Assembly: GCF_013376005.1 (NCBI RefSeq)
Contig: NZ_JABMJK010000006.1
Coordinates: 352,117-416,116, forward strand
Source: Duganella sp. SG902
Lineage (GTDB): Bacteria > Pseudomonadota > Gammaproteobacteria > Burkholderiales > Burkholderiaceae_D
Length of the DNA stretch: 64,000 nt
Reading direction: 5' to 3'
Positions within the stretch are counted from its first letter, which is position 1. Each line of letters begins with the position of its first letter. The notes below the pieces were generated by a model. The model saw only the letters and a list, made by a program, of their open reading frames with translations, searched no databases and was not told where the DNA came from. The position numbers and the translations under genes are program-made. Shown piece after piece: positions 62,625 to 64,000 of this stretch.

Positions 62625-63160
62625 GCACCACGCCGCTGAACGACGACGAATACGACCGACTTGACGAACTGCTGCTGGCCGTGGGCCCGCAGTCCATGGA
62701 CGTATCCGCGTTGGAAGGCTTGCTGACCGCGGCGGTCATCGGTCCGGTCGAGGCAGCGCCGGAAGCGTGGCTGCCGCTGGTCTGGGGCGGCGCGCAAGGC
62801 AACGCCGAAGCGCAGGCGCTGGTGCTGCGCCATCACGCCTACATGCAAACCTGGATGAAACAGGACCCGGGCAGCTTCGAGCCGATCTATGAGTGCGGCG
62901 GCAGCTGGACCGCCGAGGCGTGGTGCGCCGGCTTCCTGGCCGGCGTGCAACTGGCGGCCGAGGCCTGGGCGCCGCTGCGGGCGCAACAGCCGGCGCTGCT
63001 GGTGCCGTTCGCGGCGCCCATCAACGCCGCCAAGGTGACCCCGTCCGTCATCCAGATCAACGCCTTCTTCCACGCGCCGCCAGTGAAAGCGGCCAAGGTC
63101 GGCCGCAACGACCCCTGCCCTTGCGGCAGCGGCCAGAAATTCAAGAAGTGCTGCGGCTGA
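62621..63160 (+). CDS. UPF0149/YecA-family protein with C-terminal SEC-C motif
   Basis: 179 residues. The N-terminal 120 residues match UPF0149/YecA ([29 protein letters not shown] in outline, then [19 protein letters not shown]). The C terminus is the SEC-C zinc motif [19 protein letters not shown], as in SecA, where it binds zinc and SecB. YecA of E. coli carries a similar motif and has been linked to the Sec pathway and ribosomes. Translationally coupled to the 55-residue protein upstream. Confidence 0.9.
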   Translation: MSTTPLNDDEYDRLDELLLAVGPQSMDVSALEGLLTAAVIGPVEAAPEAWLPLVWGGAQGNAEAQALVLRHHAYMQTWMKQDPGSFEPIYECGGSWTAEAWCAGFLAGVQLAAEAWAPLRAQQPALLVPFAAPINAAKVTPSVIQINAFFHAPPVKAAKVGRNDPCPCGSGQKFKKCCG

Positions 63161-63163
63161 CGC

Positions 63164-63667
63164 CTATTTGCCGTTGATGACTTCCTTCAGCAGCACGAAG
63201 GTTTCGTGGTGGATGGCCTGCTCGTTGGCCTTGAACTCCTTGTCGGCCTTGATGTAGGCCGGCTTCTTCAATTCAGCCTGCTCGGCCGGGGTCGGCTTGG
63301 GCGTGCTGGGATACAGCTGCGCGCCGCTGTTGTAGGTATCTTGCAGGATCTTCTTGCCGTAGCTCGATTGGTAAAACTTGGTCATCTCCAGCGAGGTCTC
63401 GGTGCTGAGCAGCTTGGCCACCGGGGTCGCCAGCTTGCTGTAGACGAATTCCGGCTGCAGCTTGATAACCTTATCCATCACCTGCTTGCGCTGCTCGGGC
63501 GAGGCGTACTTGCTCATGCCGGCGGTCATGCGCATCATCTTCTCGGCCTGCATGGCGGCCAGCAAGTCATGCGCGGCCTTGATTTGCGCGGCATCGGGGT
63601 TGGGCGTGGCCGCATGAACGGCGCCAGCCAGCAGGGTCGTGGCGATGAAAGCAGCGAAAGACTTCAT
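63164..63667 (-). CDS. DUF2059 periplasmic protein
   Basis: 167 residues with a Sec signal peptide (FIATTLLAGAVHAAT). The body is helical: AHDLLAAMQAEKMMRMTAGM, LQPEFVYSKLATPVAKLLSTETSLEMTKFYQSSYGKKIL in outline, matching DUF2059, whose members have a conserved FY..S..GK element and unknown function. Ends three bases from the convergent UPF0149 stop. A later polar tail ends in KEVINGK. Confidence 0.85.
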   Translation of the reverse strand: MKSFAAFIATTLLAGAVHAATPNPDAAQIKAAHDLLAAMQAEKMMRMTAGMSKYASPEQRKQVMDKVIKLQPEFVYSKLATPVAKLLSTETSLEMTKFYQSSYGKKILQDTYNSGAQLYPSTPKPTPAEQAELKKPAYIKADKEFKANEQAIHHETFVLLKEVINGK

Positions 63668-63708
63668 AGGTTCTCCTAATTAATTTTTCCGCATTCTAGC
63701 CCGAATTA

Positions 63709-63900
63709 CAATTCGGGGTCAGCTCTGACATTCGGACAAGCAAGCACGATGTTTGAGGAATCTCAATACGTATGCAGAAATGGCGCGTCATATAACCGCA
63801 AAGAATTTAGTCACCGCGCTACCAGAAAATCAAAATAGGATTTTGAGAAGACGCAAAGGTATGGGCGACGTGTCCGAATGTCAGAGCTGACCCCGAATTG
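63709..63900. mobile_element. 192-bp MITE-like element with perfect 29-bp inverted ends
   Basis: The sequence 63709-63737 (beginning CAATTCGGGGTCAGCTC) and 63872-63900 are exact reverse complements over all 29 bases. The 134 bp between are clearly lower in GC than the surroundings and contain no open frame of note. GGGGTCAG..CTGAC..TTCGG ends of this kind remind me of sequences around REP-associated (Y1) transposases, but no transposase is present, so it would be non-autonomous. No target duplication is obvious. Confidence 0.7.
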
Positions 63901-63910
63901 GAGGGTGACT

Positions 63911-64000
63911 AGTCCTGGAATAAGTTGACGGGTAACCGCCTTTTTCGTTACCCGTTAATTAAGCTCCAGCAAAGACGCCCGATGAACTGCATCGGGCGTT
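63911..64000. other. Two hairpins at window end, possible IS edge or terminator
   Basis: Beginning at AGTCCTGGAATAAGTTGACG the base composition changes. ACGGGTAAC and GTTACCCGT (63928-63936, 63947-63955) form a 9-bp stem with a T-rich 10-base loop. ACGCCCGATG and CATCGGGCGT (63975-63984, 63990-63999) form a perfect 10-bp stem reaching the last base shown, where a T run may follow. This could be the terminal region of an insertion sequence or the terminator of a gene beyond the window; only more sequence can tell. Confidence 0.4.

Noticed and set aside
1..64000. tRNA or rRNA genes, integrase attachment sites, replication origin
   Set aside because: No cloverleaf-like or rRNA-like sequence and no integrase or replication gene was recognised on reading.

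Overview
The window is about 64 kb of GC-rich DNA, densely packed with genes on both strands. It has no tRNA, rRNA, CRISPR array or prophage that I can see. The gene families suggest a betaproteobacterium of the Oxalobacteraceae (Massilia/Duganella type): Oar-like TonB receptors, DUF1800/DUF1501 pairs, many multi-domain c-di-GMP proteins and hybrid kinases, a histone-H1-like Ala/Lys protein, UPF0149/SEC-C and a very large RTX protein. This placement is inferred from gene content and base composition; there is no marker RNA to confirm it.

Layout. 1-2.3 kb: the end of a PhnE-type ABC import operon whose ATPase is of the LolD/MacB type. 2.3-7.6 kb: a small HTH-like protein, a DUF1801/YdeI protein, an unknown secreted protein and a lipoprotein DUF1800 plus DUF1501 pair. 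7.6-14.1 kb: a PAS-GGDEF-EAL protein, a SnoaL-like/TetR operon with a clear palindromic operator, an Rpn-type nuclease, and an HTH gene divergent from a YdeP-type molybdoenzyme. 14.4-19.1 kb: an Oar-like TonB-dependent receptor facing a porin plus small phosphate-binding-like protein. 19.3-21.5 kb: FdhD (the sulfurtransferase a YdeP/FDH enzyme would need), an OlsB-like acyltransferase and a histone-like protein. 21.6-26.8 kb: a periplasmic binding protein, hybrid kinase and receiver in one operon behind an exopolyphosphatase gene; the kinase gene carries a one-base frameshift. 26.9-32.7 kb: a membrane GGDEF protein with a degenerate GGAEF motif, a spermidine-synthase-like protein, a CHASE-PAS-GGDEF-EAL gene (also frameshifted by one base) and a SET-domain methyltransferase that overlaps its 3' end. 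32.8-36.3 kb: a MocR regulator divergent from a DapA-family lyase and an MFS transporter. 36.4-43.6 kb: an epoxide-hydrolase-like enzyme, a KTSC protein, a LacI regulator divergent from a glucarate dehydratase/permease pair, RidA, an S33 hydrolase and a thioesterase. 43.7-48.1 kb: a large Cache-PAS hybrid kinase with two receivers and an Hpt, and small proteins, two of them under 50 residues.

48.2-62.2 kb is one minus-strand gene encoding a 4657-residue RTX calcium-binding protein. It has two paralogous super-modules at the N-terminal side, a run of five short beads, and a tandem series of about 290-residue modules toward the C terminus, two of which are nearly identical in DNA. A strong hairpin terminator follows it. 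62.4-64 kb: a 55-residue protein coupled to a UPF0149/SEC-C protein, a DUF2059 protein, and a 192-bp element bounded by perfect 29-bp inverted repeats (MITE-like) next to hairpins that may be the edge of another mobile element.

How they work together: several local circuits are readable from sequence. These are TetR with its own operator, LacI with an operator on the glucarate promoter, MocR with a palindrome inside an over-long promoter spacer, and the binding-protein/kinase/receiver operon. No secretion genes for the RTX protein lie in the window.
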